Assembly: GCF_014202475.1 (NCBI RefSeq)
Contig: NZ_JACHGV010000003.1
Coordinates: forward strand, 162,239-226,238
Direction of reading: 5' to 3'
From: Streptomyces paradoxus
Lineage (GTDB): Bacteria > Actinomycetota > Actinomycetes > Streptomycetales > Streptomycetaceae
DNA: 64,000 nucleotides
Shown: piece by piece, positions 54,963 through 63,786 of the stretch
Position numbering within the stretch: position 1 is the first letter of the stretch
Layout: each line of letters opens with the position of its first letter
Notes under the pieces: generated by a model
Told to the model about the DNA's origin: nothing
Seen by the model: only the letters and a program-made list of their open reading frames with translations
Databases searched by the model: none
Translations under genes and position numbers: made by a program

Positions 54963-56066
54963 CTTTCCGGGGGGTGGGGGGCAATACCGCGTCCAGGCGT
55001 CCGTGAGGTCTTCCGCGTAGTAGCCCTTGGGGAAGCCCGAGGGGGTGCGGATGCCGCGGGGCTTGATGGGCTTGTTGGTGGGGGTGACGTACTGGCCGAG
55101 CAGCTTGGACAGCATCCGGGAGCTGAGCGGCTTGTCGTCCACATCGCCCCAGGGGGCGTCGTCCAGGGCCAGCAGCATTTCCAGGATGACGGCGGTGGGT
55201 ACGCGGTCGGCGCCGCAGAACACCTTGTCGCGCAGGTCGGTGAGCAGCCGTACTCCGAGGGATGCTTCGTCGTTGTCGTGGGCTGCGTTGACCAGTTCCA
55301 GGCAGGCGGCCCGTGCACGGGTGGGCCATTCGCCGCCGGCCGCGTCCGCGACGGCAAGGAGGGGTTCCCATACGTCGGCGGGCCGATCGGTGACGCCTTC
55401 GGGCAGGTCGGGCCAGGCACCGGAAACCTGCTCGCGGACGCTGTCGGCCCACTTTGCGAGTCGGTCTCGGAGGGCGTGGCCCTGGTGTTCGTTGAGCCGC
55501 TGGCGGTAGGGCTCGATCCTCTCGTTGGGGGCGCGCTTGCGCATGCGGATGATGACGGAGCGGGTCAGGATCGTGTCGGGCAGGGAGCCGAGCCCGGCCA
55601 TGGCGACGGCGCAGAACGAGGAGAAGCGCTGCACGCTCTGGTTGGCGCCGTCTCCGACGCAGCGCAGCATGGTGCCGATGCGCCGGTATCCGGAGTTGAG
55701 GAAGCCCCGGACGGGTTCATTGTCTCCGGCCTTGGGGCCGAAGACGGTATCGATCTCGTCGAACAGCAGCGTCGGCCGTCCCTCTGCCGCGTCTACCAGC
55801 CGGAACAGGGCATTGGGAGACGCGTTCACGGTGGCCTCGGCTCGCGGGGTGAGAGTCTCCACGATCTCCAGCGCCCGCGACTTGCCCGACCCCGGCTCGG
55901 GGCTCAGGAAGGCGAGTCGGGGGGTGGAGTCGAAGCAGTCGAGCAGGTGCGCGTGCGCGTCCCACAAAGTGACCGCGACGTAGGCGGCCTCGGTCGGAAA
56001 GACGTTGAACCTGCGGTGGAAGGCTTCCACCTCGTCGAGCAGCGCAGCGCCGTCAATGGCGGTCAT
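54840..56066 (-). CDS. DUF3631-type ATPase, AICE replication gene
   Basis: The 408-residue protein has a P-loop: PEPGSGKS at about 56-63, and Walker B LLFDEID at about 100-106. RSVIIRMRKR and RIGTMLRCVG follow, features of the DUF3631 helicase-like domain often found with prim-pol proteins in mobile elements. The C-terminal tail contains repeated Ser-Ala-Thr (SATSATSAT) because the repeat array runs through it. ATG at 56066 overlaps the stop of the next upstream gene (ATGA). With the prim-pol it probably forms the replication pair of the element; it is not a RepSA-type protein. Confidence 0.8.
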   Translation of the reverse strand: MTAIDGAALLDEVEAFHRRFNVFPTEAAYVAVTLWDAHAHLLDCFDSTPRLAFLSPEPGSGKSRALEIVETLTPRAEATVNASPNALFRLVDAAEGRPTLLFDEIDTVFGPKAGDNEPVRGFLNSGYRRIGTMLRCVGDGANQSVQRFSSFCAVAMAGLGSLPDTILTRSVIIRMRKRAPNERIEPYRQRLNEHQGHALRDRLAKWADSVREQVSGAWPDLPEGVTDRPADVWEPLLAVADAAGGEWPTRARAACLELVNAAHDNDEASLGVRLLTDLRDKVFCGADRVPTAVILEMLLALDDAPWGDVDDKPLSSRMLSKLLGQYVTPTNKPIKPRGIRTPSGFPKGYYAEDLTDAWTRYCPPPPGKSATSATSATPQVSRGESVADTATAIRHTLAETATQPTLAG

Positions 56067-56485
56067 GCGGCGTTCCTCCCTTCGGCGGGCGCGGCGGGCG
56101 CCCCGGTGCAGGCGGACGTGTGTGCCTCGTACTCGGCGACTAGCGCGGCCACGGCGTCCGGGCCGGTGGCAGTGCCGATCAGTCCGCAGGCGCAGACGTA
56201 GGCGGCGGTGGGCAGGGCGCCGGGCCGGGTGGACCAGCGGGCCCCGTCGTAGTGGTGGCGGTAGACCGGTGGGGCGAAGATCCGGATGCCAGGCTGGTCC
56301 GGCGTCGGGTCGGCTCCCGGCCGGGCCGGGGAGCGGTTCGAGCGGGGAAGAGCAGTGACGACGCCCTTGCGGGCGGCGCCTTTCGGCTCGCCCACGGCCG
56401 CCACGTCCACACGTTGTGGAGCGACGTGCGGCCGGTCGGGCGTGCCGGTGTGGCAATCCAGGCGGGGGGAGTCGGGGGCGGTCAT
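56063..56485 (-). CDS. Small AICE protein, function unknown
   Basis: The 140-residue protein lies between the prim-pol and ATPase genes with four-base overlaps on both sides. It has an N-terminal disordered part and a C-terminal segment (AYVCACGLIGTATGPDAVAALVAEYEAHTSACTG) with three cysteines that may form part of a zinc ribbon. I do not recognise a family. Its coupling to both replication genes suggests a role with them. ATG at 56485. Confidence 0.75.
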   Translation of the reverse strand: MTAPDSPRLDCHTGTPDRPHVAPQRVDVAAVGEPKGAARKGVVTALPRSNRSPARPGADPTPDQPGIRIFAPPVYRHHYDGARWSTRPGALPTAAYVCACGLIGTATGPDAVAALVAEYEAHTSACTGAPAAPAEGRNAA

Positions 56486-57408
56486 GAGGCTGCCTGCCGT
56501 GGTGTGGCGTGGGCGATGACCCAGTCCATGGCGCTGCGGATGGTGGTGCGGCACTCGGCCGGCGGCAGTCCGCTGGCCTCCCCCGCCGCCTGGATTGCCT
56601 GCTCCGCGACATCCCCGGGGAGGTCGCCCCACGCGACGAACCGGGCCACCTTGCAGGCGCTCTTGTGGAGGGTGTTGTTGCGTCCGTTCGGCCCGCCCTC
56701 GCTCGTCGCGGCGACGATCGCGCACTCCCGTTCCAGAGCCGCGCGGGCGGCCTTGGTGCCGTCCCGCAGCGGGGCCAGGTCCACGACGGTGGGCTTGCGG
56801 GGCTTGGTGAGCAGCGCGGCAAGCCACTCCGGGAGTGGCGCGAGCGGCGCATCGTCGCTCACCTCGTAGGCCCCGTCGGGGGTGGTGCTACCGGGGGCGA
56901 CGACGTAGCCGCCCCAGGCGCGGGTGTCGATGTGCGGCCCGAGACGGTTCGCGCTGCACTTCAACCGCACTCCAGATGGGGCGGTGAAGTACAGGTGCTC
57001 CCCGCCGCGCGCGGTCCGCACCCGGTAGGTGGCGGGGACGGTCTGGCCGGTGCGCTCGCAGAGCGCCGCAAGGGAAGTTGCGCCGTCAGGCGCTCCTTTC
57101 GGCTCCTCGGGCTTGCACACGTCCAGGTCGACCACGAGCAGCCCGGCCGGGCCGGTCGCGATACCCACGTTGTACGGGCGCGTCGCCCAGGCGGCATGGA
57201 TGAGTGCCGGATCGGTGGTGGCGCGCTGCTCGGGCGTGCGGTGTCCTCCCGCGCAGCGCCCGGTGCCGGGGCAGTCCCGTTCGGCATGCCCCGCCGGGCG
57301 CTTGGCCGACGGGATCAGCGGGATGACCGGCCAACCGCGCTCCGCGGCGGTGAGCGCGGATGCGAGGCGGGGCAGGCAGGCCAAATCGGCGGTCAAGATG
57401 CCGCTCAC
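56482..57408 (-). CDS. AICE prim-pol (bifunctional DNA primase/polymerase)
   Basis: The 308-residue protein has the prim-pol core: WPVIPLIPSAKRPAGH, a zinc-ligand stretch (C46, C52, H56 in CPGTGRCAGGH), VGIATGPAGLLVVDLDV with the catalytic acids D94 and D96, and RTARGGEHLYFTAPSGV with the active-site His. The C-terminal part has RNNTLHKSACKVARFVAWGDLPGD, a PriCT-like helical domain. It would synthesise primers, or prime and extend, during rolling or theta replication of the excised element. GTG at 57408 overlaps the upstream methylase stop. Confidence 0.88.
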   Translation of the reverse strand: MSGILTADLACLPRLASALTAAERGWPVIPLIPSAKRPAGHAERDCPGTGRCAGGHRTPEQRATTDPALIHAAWATRPYNVGIATGPAGLLVVDLDVCKPEEPKGAPDGATSLAALCERTGQTVPATYRVRTARGGEHLYFTAPSGVRLKCSANRLGPHIDTRAWGGYVVAPGSTTPDGAYEVSDDAPLAPLPEWLAALLTKPRKPTVVDLAPLRDGTKAARAALERECAIVAATSEGGPNGRNNTLHKSACKVARFVAWGDLPGDVAEQAIQAAGEASGLPPAECRTTIRSAMDWVIAHATPRQAAS

Positions 57409-58154
57409 GCCGCCACCCCCAAGGTGGGGGCGAGGGTGGCGAGGTAGGCGCGGCCAATCCACTCGGTGTAGGCGGGCGGGAGCGCTTCCCGCAGCTTCAG
57501 ATGGTCGGTGGACCAGTCGATGCCCTTGGCGGCGCGGATCTCCTCCACGGTGGCCTTGCCGCCGCCCTCGCCGTACGCGGCCACATAGGGGCCGTCGTGC
57601 CACTCCCCGTGTCGGTACCCGCGCACCCTGCCCCGGTGCTTGGGGTGGGCCGGCTGCGGGGTCGTCCAGCCGCCCAGCTCGAAGTAGCGGTGCATGATGA
57701 CGGCGAGTTCGAACTGTTCCCCGCACAGGCGGATGTCCTTGCGGACCGCGGAGCCGGCCACGTTCTCGATCACGTACGGCCGGCCGGTGGCCTCCAGTGC
57801 TTCGCGGGCGGGGTCGATGAGGTGGGGGTAGGTGCGGCCGATCGCGGCGTTGCGGGCCTTGTTGGTGCCCTTGGCGGGTGCGCCCTCGCCCTGGCAGGGC
57901 GGGGAGATGTGGATGAAGTCGAATTCGTGGCCGTGGGCGCGGATGAACTCGATCGCGTCGCCCTGGTGGAAGTCGTCACCGCAGTAGTCCGGCTGGGCTT
58001 CCTTGTCGATGCCGGTGATGCGGCAGTCGGGGCCGAACGCGCGCCGGTAGCCCTCGGTGCCGCCGCCGATGCAGCAGCAGCCGTCCAGCACCCGGAAGGG
58101 CCGGGCCGGGGTGAGTAAAGCGAGGGCTCGCCGGATGTTGGTGGGTTGGGTCAT
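57405..58154 (-). CDS. C5 cytosine DNA methylase-like protein
   Basis: The 249-residue protein has FRVLDGCCCIGGGTEGYRRAF (SAM-binding motif I), HISPPCQGEG with the PCQ catalytic cysteine (about C87), and YVIENVAGS with ENV at 130-132. The C-terminal LPPAYTEWIGRAYL fits a reduced motif IX/X. It is shorter than host-type C5 methylases and resembles phage or mobile-element forms. It may protect the element or modify its repeats; the target sequence is unknown. ATG at 58154. The next gene (prim-pol) overlaps its stop. Confidence 0.88.
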   Translation of the reverse strand: MTQPTNIRRALALLTPARPFRVLDGCCCIGGGTEGYRRAFGPDCRITGIDKEAQPDYCGDDFHQGDAIEFIRAHGHEFDFIHISPPCQGEGAPAKGTNKARNAAIGRTYPHLIDPAREALEATGRPYVIENVAGSAVRKDIRLCGEQFELAVIMHRYFELGGWTTPQPAHPKHRGRVRGYRHGEWHDGPYVAAYGEGGGKATVEEIRAAKGIDWSTDHLKLREALPPAYTEWIGRAYLATLAPTLGVAA

Positions 58155-58243
58155 GCTGGATGTCTCCAGTTCGGTGCTAGCGGGCTGGATGGTCAGGGCG
58201 GCCCCGTGTTCTTGGCGGAATTGGGGGGCCGCCCTTGGCGTAG

Positions 58244-58552
58244 CTAGGTCTTGTTGCGGGCCAGGCGCAGGGTGATGCCGCCGATGCCGATCGGTCCGGC
58301 GACGCTGGCGATGACGGTGGCGGTGTGGGCCGCGGCGTCGAGCAGGAAGCACAGGGCCACGACCAGTCCCCAACCGCCGGCGACAGCGGCCCCGGCGATC
58401 GCGAACGGGACCAGGATCCGGCGCCACGGGATGCCGACCGGAGCGGGGTTGTGGACGACGATGACGACGGGCTGTCCGGTGGCTTGTGCGCGCTGCCAGT
58501 CGTCGGCGGGTATGTGCGGGGCGATGTTCCCCTGCGGGGTGCGGTGATCCAT
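58244..58552 (-). CDS. Small two-helix membrane protein of the AICE (spread-like)
   Basis: The 102-residue protein has two hydrophobic helices: RILVPFAIAGAAVAGGWGLVVALCFLL and TVIASVAGPIGIGGITLRL, with a polar N-terminus. ATG at 58552 has AAGGAG upstream. Many AICEs carry such small Spd proteins for intramycelial spread; the family match here is by context only. It follows the tra gene after a terminator-like hairpin. Confidence 0.72.
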   Translation of the reverse strand: MDHRTPQGNIAPHIPADDWQRAQATGQPVVIVVHNPAPVGIPWRRILVPFAIAGAAVAGGWGLVVALCFLLDAAAHTATVIASVAGPIGIGGITLRLARNKT

Positions 58553-58573
58553 TGCGGGCTCCTTGGGTGAGCC

Positions 58574-58606
58574 GCGGGCCCGCACCATCAGGTGGTGCGG
58601 GCCCGC
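58574..58606. terminator. 14-bp perfect hairpin between tra and the small membrane gene
   Basis: GCGGGCCCGCACCA (58574-58587) and TGGTGCGGGCCCGC (58593-58606) are exact inverse repeats around five bases. There is no T run. It could stop the tra transcript (reading right to left) before the next gene's leader. Confidence 0.75.
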
Positions 58607-58623
58607 TCGGATGGGTGGCTGTG

Positions 58624-58769
58624 CTTGTCGCGTTGCTTGTCGTCTCCCTTGTCGTGTGGCTTGTCGCCTGTCTTGTCTTGTCGCTTGTCGCCTTGCAGGT
58701 CACAAGCCGATTCCGCGCTCCCAGACCCTCAGAGCGGCATGTGTTCGGGGTGAGCCGACAAGCGACAAG
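58624..58769. repeat. CTTGTC array: six 12-bp-spaced units plus two inverted copies (candidate clt locus)
   Basis: CTTGTC occurs at 58624, 58636, 58648, 58660, 58672 and 58684, exactly 12 bp apart; five extend to CTTGTCG, and a further CTTGTCG starts at 58677. Two inverted CGACAAG copies stand in tandem at 58756 and 58763. The array lies directly downstream of the tra stop (58773). In Streptomyces plasmids the TraB binding site (clt) is a set of short repeats at this place, so it is the best candidate here. Confidence 0.75.
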
Positions 58770-58772
58770 TGA

Positions 58773-60884
58773 TCAGCCCTCGGGGGGCTGTTCGGGGGCG
58801 TGCTGGCGGTGGACGTAGCGGGCTTTGGTGCCCTCTCCGACGCGTACGGCGGTGCCGTCCTTCACCCAATCCCGCAGCCAGCCGACGACCGTCTGACGGG
58901 ACGTGCCGTGCTCGTCGGCGAGCGCGCGGGCGATCGCAGAGGCCCCGGTGCCCTCCCGGCCAGCGGCGAGCAGCAGCGCCAGGGCAGCCTGTTGCGCGGG
59001 ACTCTCCTGCTCGCCCCGCAGCGCCGACAGGTTCAGCCCACCCGCGGCCGGCGGCCTGTCACCTCCCGCGGGGGTCTGCGGCTCGGGTGCGGTGCCGAAC
59101 TGGGCGTCGATCTGCTCGCGGAAGCGGCGCAGCATCTCGTCTTCCGGCGAGCCCTGCGCCTGCTCCGAGCTGTTCAGGGCGGACAGCCTCAGCCCCGTCC
59201 CCGCCGAACTGGTGGCGTTGGCGTCGTTGCTGGAGGCTTGGTCACGCATCCAGGCGGTGCGGTCGCTGTCCCAGCGCCGGACGTAGGCGGGCCCGGCTGC
59301 CTTGGCGGACACGGCATCGAGGGTGGGGTGGCGGTCGGAGGTGGCGGCGATGATCTCCCGGATCTGGTTCGGGAGGATGCGCCAGGCCTTGAACAGCGCG
59401 GCCGGCGACTCGGGGGTGCCCATGAACCCGGCGCCCTTGTGGGGTGCCTGGTCGACGCGCAGTCCGCGGGAGCCGGGGAACATCTTGGACAGGTCCATGC
59501 CCTCGGTCTCACCACCGGTCAGGGCAACCCTGACCTTGGCCTCTCGCCGGATCATGAGGTTGCTCAGCACGCTGCCGGTCGCTCCGAGGGCGGTGAGGAC
59601 GGTGCGGATGCCCATGGCGCGGGCGATCCGGATCACTTCCAGGATCTTCTCTCCGAGCTTGCGCACCTGCCGGTCCGGGCTGGACAGGATCTCGGCGCCC
59701 TCATCGATGACCAGCATGATCTGCGGAATCTTCGCGCTGATGGGCAGCAGGTCCGTGTTCGCGCGGGCGAGTACGTCCTGGTAGCCCATCTTGCGGTGCT
59801 TGGCCACGCGCACGGCGGTGTCCAGCATGGTCATGGCTTCGTCGTAGGTGCCAGCGAGCCAGTCGATGCCGGGCCGGACCAGTTTGCCGTCCGGGGTGCT
59901 GATCTCGCCGTTGAGCGCCGGGAGCACCCAGGGCAGGCCCGCAGAACCGGCGTTGAGGTCGATCACCCAGGTGAGGATGTCGTCGGCGCGGGCGAACCCG
60001 GCGAGGATCGAGTGGACCATGTTGGTCTTGCCCGATCCGGTCGGGCCGACGATGAGGGCGCACTGCTCGCGCAGGTAGGTGAGGATCTGTTCGGCGTTGG
60101 TCCGGTATCCCCACGGGATACCGGTGTGGACCGAGAGCGGCCCGTAGTCGCTGGGATAGGTGCGTTCCTGCTCCAGCACGTTGACGGTGGTCACGTCGAT
60201 GATGACGCGGCCCTGGTGGATGCCGGGGGAGGCGGTGGCGGTGCAGCCGTGCGGCAACCGAGCATCCGCAGACAGGCGGGGGGACTCGGCGGCGATCCTG
60301 TTCCAGGTGGCGCCGCCGGGCGGGAGTTCGGCGTCGATGGAGTACCCGGCGCCGGTCTCCCACGTCTCGACTCCGACCACGCGCACGGTGATCGAGCAGA
60401 CCCGCTGGATACGGTCCACCCACTGCGCAGCGATAGCCCGGCGCTCCGCGGACAGCTCGGCGGCGATCTGCCGCTGTTCGGCGGCGATGGCCTCTTCCTC
60501 CCGGGCCTCTTCGAACAGGGCGGTGGAGCGGGCGGCGGCACCGATGCCGACGCCGATGGTGGCGAGGGAGCCGAGGGCGGCCCAGGTCAGGGGGCCGTGG
60601 GTCATGGCCCAGGTGGTCCATCCGGCGCCGACGAGCCAGGAGGCGGCGCGGGTGGCGAGCGTGCGGCCGGCGTCGCGGACGCGCAGGCCGACCACGGTGT
60701 GTCCGAGGGCGCCGGCCGCGCCGACGGCCAGGGCCCAACCCGGGGGCATGGATGTGGCGGCGCCGGTGGTGGCGACGGCGAAGGCTCCGGTGGTGGCGGA
60801 CAGGGCGCCGGTCACGGGTCCGTGACCGGCCGTCCAGTCCAGCACCGGGCCACTGGGCTGCTGCTTTGTGGCGGTGGTGGCCAT
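58773..60884 (-). CDS. tra: AICE DNA translocase TraB/FtsK-like
   Basis: The 703-residue protein has two to three N-terminal membrane helices (about 52-68, 80-118). A coiled-coil region (about 120-165) leads to the FtsK/SpoIIIE motor with Walker A GPTGSGKT (280-287) and Walker B MLVIDEG (390-396). VLTALGATGSVLSNLMIRREAKVRVAL follows. The C-terminal 60 residues (ALALLLAAGREGTGASAIARALADEHGTSRQTVVGWLRDW) form a winged helix like the gamma domain that reads clt repeats. This is the single-protein double-stranded DNA conjugation pump of mycelial bacteria. It ends 3 bp before the repeat array and overlaps nothing. Confidence 0.93.
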   Translation of the reverse strand: MATTATKQQPSGPVLDWTAGHGPVTGALSATTGAFAVATTGAATSMPPGWALAVGAAGALGHTVVGLRVRDAGRTLATRAASWLVGAGWTTWAMTHGPLTWAALGSLATIGVGIGAAARSTALFEEAREEEAIAAEQRQIAAELSAERRAIAAQWVDRIQRVCSITVRVVGVETWETGAGYSIDAELPPGGATWNRIAAESPRLSADARLPHGCTATASPGIHQGRVIIDVTTVNVLEQERTYPSDYGPLSVHTGIPWGYRTNAEQILTYLREQCALIVGPTGSGKTNMVHSILAGFARADDILTWVIDLNAGSAGLPWVLPALNGEISTPDGKLVRPGIDWLAGTYDEAMTMLDTAVRVAKHRKMGYQDVLARANTDLLPISAKIPQIMLVIDEGAEILSSPDRQVRKLGEKILEVIRIARAMGIRTVLTALGATGSVLSNLMIRREAKVRVALTGGETEGMDLSKMFPGSRGLRVDQAPHKGAGFMGTPESPAALFKAWRILPNQIREIIAATSDRHPTLDAVSAKAAGPAYVRRWDSDRTAWMRDQASSNDANATSSAGTGLRLSALNSSEQAQGSPEDEMLRRFREQIDAQFGTAPEPQTPAGGDRPPAAGGLNLSALRGEQESPAQQAALALLLAAGREGTGASAIARALADEHGTSRQTVVGWLRDWVKDGTAVRVGEGTKARYVHRQHAPEQPPEG

Positions 60885-60886
60885 GA

Positions 60887-62497
60887 TCAGACGTTCCAGC
60901 CCTTCTCGGCCTCGTGTCCGTTGCGGGGGTCCTCGTGTCGGGCGATGTCCTGGGCGTGGACCTGGCGGAACACCGGGCCCATGTCCTCGGCCACGGCGAC
61001 GGCGCTCATCAGGGCGCCGTAGATGTCGTTGAAGTTGTCGGCGATCTGCTTCTCCAGCGGGAACTCGCTGTCGGAGCGCTCGGCGAGGATCTTCATCACG
61101 TTCGCCACGCTGGTCAGCGCGGCGGGCAGGCTCTCGACCATCGCCAGGATCTCCATGCAGCCGTCGGGCTCGTAGGAGTTGGCGGCCTCCTCCATCTCGG
61201 AAGCGGCCTCTTCGAACCGGAAACCGGTCATGTGCTCTCCCTCGATCGACGGGGTGTTCGTGCTGGTGGGAACGGTGGATGCGGGTCGCTCGACGCCGTC
61301 GGCGATGCCGTCGGTGGCGTCCTTGGCTGCCTCCGCGTCCGCGGCGGCTTCCTGCTGGGCCTGCTCCTGGCGGATCGCCTCATCCCGCGCGGCCCGCTGC
61401 TCGGCAGCGACACCGGCCAGCCGCCGGTACAGGCGCCGTCCCGGGTGGATGAGGGCGGGGATGCCGAGCTTGCGGCCGATCGGGCTGGTGATCAGCCCCA
61501 GCAGTCCGGCCGGGAGGGCGAGCAGCGCGGCGAGCAGGCGCCGGCCGTGGAAGCGGGCCGCGGACCGGCGCAAAGCCTGCCGGGCCGCCCTGCGAGCCGG
61601 AGCCTTACGGACCGCGGCGCGCTTGGCAGCGACCGTGCCCGCCGCCTGGGCATCCCGCCTGGCACGACTCTTGGCGACCGCTGCATCTCGCGCGGTGCGG
61701 GCCTTGCGGGCGGCGCTGCTGAGCATCCGGCCTGCCAGGCCGCCCCGGCGCCCTGCCCGGGAGGTGATCCCGCTGCCGCCGGGGGTGCGGGTCTCGGCGT
61801 GGCGGCGGGCGTCGGCGACCGCGCGGCGGGCAGCGGTGGTCTGTGCCCGCTGCCCGGCCCGGGATCCGGCGGCGGCCTGCTGCGCCGACCGCAGAGCCTT
61901 GACCTGCCCAACCCGGCCCGCAGCCTTCCCAAGTGCGCTGGCCGCGCGCTTGGACGCGCCCTGACCGGCCTTGCTGCGGGTCTTCCCGGCTCCGGCGGTG
62001 CTGCCGTTACGGGCAGATGAGCCGGACCCGCGGCGGTGCTGTCCGGGCGCGCTGCCCGACCGGCCGCCGGAGCGACCGCCACGAGTAGCGGACGAACGCC
62101 CCCCGGCGCGGCTGCCGGGAGTTCCCGCACCACCGCGGCGCAGGCCTGCGCTGTGGGCAGCGGATCGGCCGGCGGCACAGGCGGCGGCCCGGCGGGCTTC
62201 CTTGCGGGGGTTGGCCTGGCGGCTGCGGGTGGCAGCGACCGTGCCGAGGACGACGGCGCCGGTCGCGGCCACCATGGCGGTGACCGGGCCGCCGGCCAGG
62301 GCCGCGGTGGCGACTAGGCCCACGGTGCTGTTCGCCCCGGACAGGGCGAGGGGGACGACCGGCCAGCCGCCGGGCGTGTGCTCCACCTCGGCCACAACCG
62401 GGGTCGAAGCCTGCTCGGTCGGTGGCGCAGGTGGGGGCAGGGGTGGTGCGGGTGCGGGCGCCTCGATGGCTACCGGTTCGGTGCTGAGTTCCGTCAT
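60887..62497 (-). CDS. Large basic AICE protein (spread/transfer-associated)
   Basis: The 536-residue protein has an acidic, Pro-rich head, two hydrophobic stretches (about 48-62 and 65-88), and a 200-residue Arg/Ala/Ser/Gly-rich middle (RRAAAC... to ...RRSAARFH). A further membrane pair (LLAALLALPAGLLGLITSPIG) and an acidic C-terminal domain (EEAASEMEEAANSYEPDGCMEILAMVESLPAALTSVAN) follow. The middle has the character of a DNA-binding, histone-like segment. Family unclear; such proteins stand next to tra in Streptomyces elements. ATG at 62497 follows AAAGGAG. It lies 2 bp from tra, so they are coupled. Confidence 0.7.
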   Translation of the reverse strand: MTELSTEPVAIEAPAPAPPLPPPAPPTEQASTPVVAEVEHTPGGWPVVPLALSGANSTVGLVATAALAGGPVTAMVAATGAVVLGTVAATRSRQANPRKEARRAAACAAGRSAAHSAGLRRGGAGTPGSRAGGRSSATRGGRSGGRSGSAPGQHRRGSGSSARNGSTAGAGKTRSKAGQGASKRAASALGKAAGRVGQVKALRSAQQAAAGSRAGQRAQTTAARRAVADARRHAETRTPGGSGITSRAGRRGGLAGRMLSSAARKARTARDAAVAKSRARRDAQAAGTVAAKRAAVRKAPARRAARQALRRSAARFHGRRLLAALLALPAGLLGLITSPIGRKLGIPALIHPGRRLYRRLAGVAAEQRAARDEAIRQEQAQQEAAADAEAAKDATDGIADGVERPASTVPTSTNTPSIEGEHMTGFRFEEAASEMEEAANSYEPDGCMEILAMVESLPAALTSVANVMKILAERSDSEFPLEKQIADNFNDIYGALMSAVAVAEDMGPVFRQVHAQDIARHEDPRNGHEAEKGWNV

Positions 62498-62571
62498 GCT
62501 GTGAGCACTCCTTTGGGAGTAGGGCCCGGCCGGGGCTGTAGGAGGCGTTTGGCCGGGCCTGCCAACAGGGC

Positions 62572-62910
62572 TTATGCGGCGTGCTGTTCGTCGGGGTAGG
62601 CGCACGGGGTGCACATGCCGAGTGAGGGCGGGACGACGTATCCGGCATCCCGCCGGCACTCCGGGCAGATACGGCGAGCGGCGTTCGCCTTGGCCAGCGC
62701 CGCCCACTTCGCGGGCGTCATCGGCCGTACGGGCTTGGCCTGCTCGATCGAGTAGAGGTAGGCGACCAGCGGGCCTCGGCGGCGCCGCGGACGCTCAACC
62801 TGCGCGGCCACATCCTGACCACCGGGCCGCAACCCGAGAGCCCGGAGCTGGCGGCGCGTGGCCAACCCGTCGGGGGCGAGCCGCCACTGGTAGACCGGGA
62901 CAGCGGGCAT
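62572..62910 (-). CDS. RRQRL-motif zinc-binding AICE protein
   Basis: The 112-residue protein has GLATRRQLRALGLRPGGQD, the RRQ(R)L-type motif at the N-terminus, then TPAKWAALAKANAARRICPEC and a CxxC...CxxC zinc ribbon (CPECRRDAGYVVPPSLGMCTPC). The family is widespread in Streptomyces integrative elements beside tra. Its role is unknown; DNA binding is plausible. The start codon shares a base with the stop of the upstream gene (62910). Confidence 0.88.
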   Translation of the reverse strand: MPAVPVYQWRLAPDGLATRRQLRALGLRPGGQDVAAQVERPRRRRGPLVAYLYSIEQAKPVRPMTPAKWAALAKANAARRICPECRRDAGYVVPPSLGMCTPCAYPDEQHAA

Positions 62911-63786
62911 CAGACGCTAACCGTGTCGACTGCCCGCAGGACCGGCCGGGCCGGTTGCTCGTCGTCGCGGACGGCGAGGATCTGCTTGCGTCCCCAGGAC
63001 TCGCTCATGCCGAATGCCTCACCCAGCGCACGGGCGCTGAGCGGGCGGCCCGCCTGTGCGGACTCGGCATACGCACGGCGTGCGTCCTGCCGCATCCGCT
63101 CCAATTCCGCCTCCTCGAACTGCGCCTGCCGCAGCGCGTCATCAGCGCTCTCGGCCTCAGGCGTGCGGGCGGTGTGCGGGCTGTGCGGATCGGTTGCCCG
63201 TCCGGCATCCGCACGGGCCGTGACCAGCACAGACGCCTCGCGATCCGGAGCAGCGGCCAGCGGGGCCGGGGCGCTCTGGCCGACGGGTGCAGGGGCGTGC
63301 GGGACGGGTGCGGATTCCTCCCCGTCCGGCCCGTACACCTGCTCCGGTGTGGCAGTGCCGCGCTGGTGCAGAACCTTGGCCACGAGGTCGGAACCGAAGT
63401 AGATGGAACCGACCGGCAAGGACGTGGCGAGCAGGACGAGCACCCAGTGCGCCACATCCCACTCGGCCAGCCGCACTCGGCCGGCGCCGCCGCCGTGCGC
63501 AGCGGGGACGAGGCCGTGCACGTAATTCAACACCAGCGACGCGAGGGTGTAGGTGGCCAGCACCCGCAGCGCGAACCGCTTGTCCGTCCGTGTCGGTCAG
63601 CACCAACGTGGCGATGAGGGCCAGCGCCATCAGTCCGTCGACCACGAACGGGTACAACAGCGCCGCGGTCGCGTCCGCGCCGATGGACTGCGCAACATCC
63701 CGCAGGGCGTTCCAGGAGACGCGGAAGGCCATGGCGACCACCGCAACCAGCGCGAGAACGAGCAGGACCCTTCCCTTGCGGTTCAC
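62910..63786 (-). pseudogene. DUF2637 membrane protein, frameshifted
   Basis: Two frames join to one DUF2637 protein. From GTG 63786 the frame gives RVLLVLALVAVVAMAFRVSWNALRDVAQSIGADATAALLYPFVVDGLMALALIATLVLTDTDG and then loses sense. The other frame carries on with ALRVLATYTLASLVLNYVHG and a full C-terminus with a helix-turn-helix-like end (GRPLSARALGEAFGMSESWGRKQILAVRD). At 63582-63589 a GTCC unit is doubled. Removing one 4-bp copy restores the expected ...LTDTDKRFALRVLA junction. DUF2637 proteins are AICE/plasmid membrane proteins near tra. It could be a broken gene, a phase-variable gene or a sequencing error. Confidence 0.85.
63582..63589. other. 4-bp tandem duplication that causes the frameshift
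   Basis: GTCC occurs twice in a row on the plus strand, inside the coding sequence. The doubled unit is where the two reading frames of the DUF2637 gene meet, and a single copy would give one continuous frame. This is the smallest change that explains the break. Confidence 0.8.

Noticed and set aside
58624..58769. Possible CRISPR or transposon end at the CTTGTC array
   Set aside because: The repeats are six or seven bases with 12-bp phase, without terminal repeats or transposase.
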